Shown piece after piece: positions 5,344-5,944 of a stretch of 5,944 nucleotides of DNA. A program made the position numbers and the translations under genes. Position 1 is the first letter of the stretch. Every line of letters begins with the position of its first letter. The DNA is taken from NCBI GenBank assembly GCA_036265325.1, contig DATAPH010000001.1:1-5944 (forward strand), read 5' to 3'. The notes below the pieces were generated by a model that had not been told where the DNA came from, ran no database searches, and saw only the letters and a list, made by a program, of their open reading frames with translations. The DNA is from AC-51 sp036265325. Lineage in GTDB: Bacteria > Actinomycetota > UBA4738 > HRBIN12.

Positions 5344-5944
5344 ATGATGCGTGGCGGTCCTCACGAGCGAGTGCGTCTGGCTCTGGAGCGGATCCGTCCG
5401 CATCGGCAACGGTGGACCGAGACGCTCCTGCTTGCCGGCATCACCGGCATCGCCACCGGGTTGGCCGTCGCGGCCTTCGACGCCGTCACGGCGGATCTGC
5501 TGCTCGATCACGTCCGCGCGCTTCCGACCTTGTTGCTGGCGGGCATGCCGGCCGTCGGCCTGTTGCTCGCATGGGCGGCGCTGCGATGGCTCGGCCACGG
5601 GGCGACGCCGAGCACATCCGACGAGTACATCCGCAACTTCCATGAACGCGATCGCTCGATGGATCTCCGGTCATTTCCGGCGAGGGTCGCGGCGAGCGTC
5701 GCGACGCTTGGGTTCGGTGGCGCCATGGGCTTCGAGGGGCCGTCGATCTACCTGGGTGCGTCGATCGGAACGGCGTTGCATCGACGGTTCCGGCGTGTCT
5801 TCACCGTCGAAGACACGAAGCTGCTCTTGGCCGTCGGAGCCGCGGCGGGCGTCGCCGCGATCTTCAAGACGCCGCTGACCGGCGCCCTCTTCGCGATCGA
5901 GGTGCCGTATCAACAGGACCAAGCCCGGCGCGTCGCGTTGCCCG
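5344..5944 (+). CDS. ClC-family chloride channel/transporter, 3' end cut by window edge
   Basis: ClC proteins move chloride across the membrane as channels or Cl-/H+ exchangers. About 200 residues are present, roughly the N-terminal half of the transmembrane core. A charged cytoplasmic start is followed by hydrophobic helices at about 28-45 and 60-80. The second selectivity motif is clear as GFEGPSIYLGASIGT (about 129-143), with the gating glutamate retained at E131. The third region follows as GAAAGVAAIFKTPLTGALFAIEVPY. The first motif, usually GSGIP, is not recognisable; PSTSDEYIRNFHE (about 89-101) occupies that place. ATG 5344 is given as the start. ATG 5347 would be the first on a leaderless transcript, and an in-frame GTG at 5329 is possible but lies upstream of the likely -10 box. 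It diverges from the sigma operon with a 77-bp gap. Confidence 0.92.
   Translation, partial: MMRGGPHERVRLALERIRPHRQRWTETLLLAGITGIATGLAVAAFDAVTADLLLDHVRALPTLLLAGMPAVGLLLAWAALRWLGHGATPSTSDEYIRNFHERDRSMDLRSFPARVAASVATLGFGGAMGFEGPSIYLGASIGTALHRRFRRVFTVEDTKLLLAVGAAAGVAAIFKTPLTGALFAIEVPYQQDQARRVALP

Overview
The window looks like chromosomal DNA from a high-GC actinobacterium. By eye about two thirds of bases are G or C, third codon positions are strongly G/C, and several likely promoters carry a TANNNT -10 element set right against the start codon, as in leaderless actinobacterial transcripts. I cannot place it more finely. Environmental lineages such as Acidimicrobiia or Thermoleophilia are possible, but this is only an impression. 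I see no mobile element, CRISPR array, tRNA or rRNA.

Layout: nearly everything is on the minus strand, so it reads from right to left. A probable five-gene operon runs from 5266 down to 1476. It encodes an ECF sigma factor (GTG start), a short soluble zinc-finger anti-sigma factor (ATGA overlap), a cytoplasmic seven-repeat lactonase-type beta-propeller, a DUF3237-like small protein (TGATG overlap), and a second seven-repeat beta-propeller with a signal peptide. A perfect 15-bp stem hairpin just after the last stop probably ends this unit. Beyond it lie a 58-codon small ORF and, directly abutting its stop codon, a two-HKD phospholipase D family gene cut off by the left edge. To the right of the sigma gene, a ClC-type chloride channel/transporter gene diverges on the plus strand and is cut off by the right edge. 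The 77-bp divergent region contains a perfect 14-bp palindrome and likely -10 elements for both directions.

How the genes may work together (inference): the sigma factor and its ZAS-type anti-sigma partner form a regulatory switch. The three downstream genes are the obvious candidates for its output or sensing arm: two related propellers predicted for different compartments, with a DUF3237-like protein between them. No substrate or inducing signal can be read from the sequence. The PLD unit and the ClC gene look like separate transcription units.

The most useful observations are the sigma/anti-sigma/propeller/DUF3237/propeller gene set, a shared TACGNT box at the three transcription-unit starts, the small ORF whose TAA touches the GTG of the PLD gene, and the palindrome between the divergent promoters.
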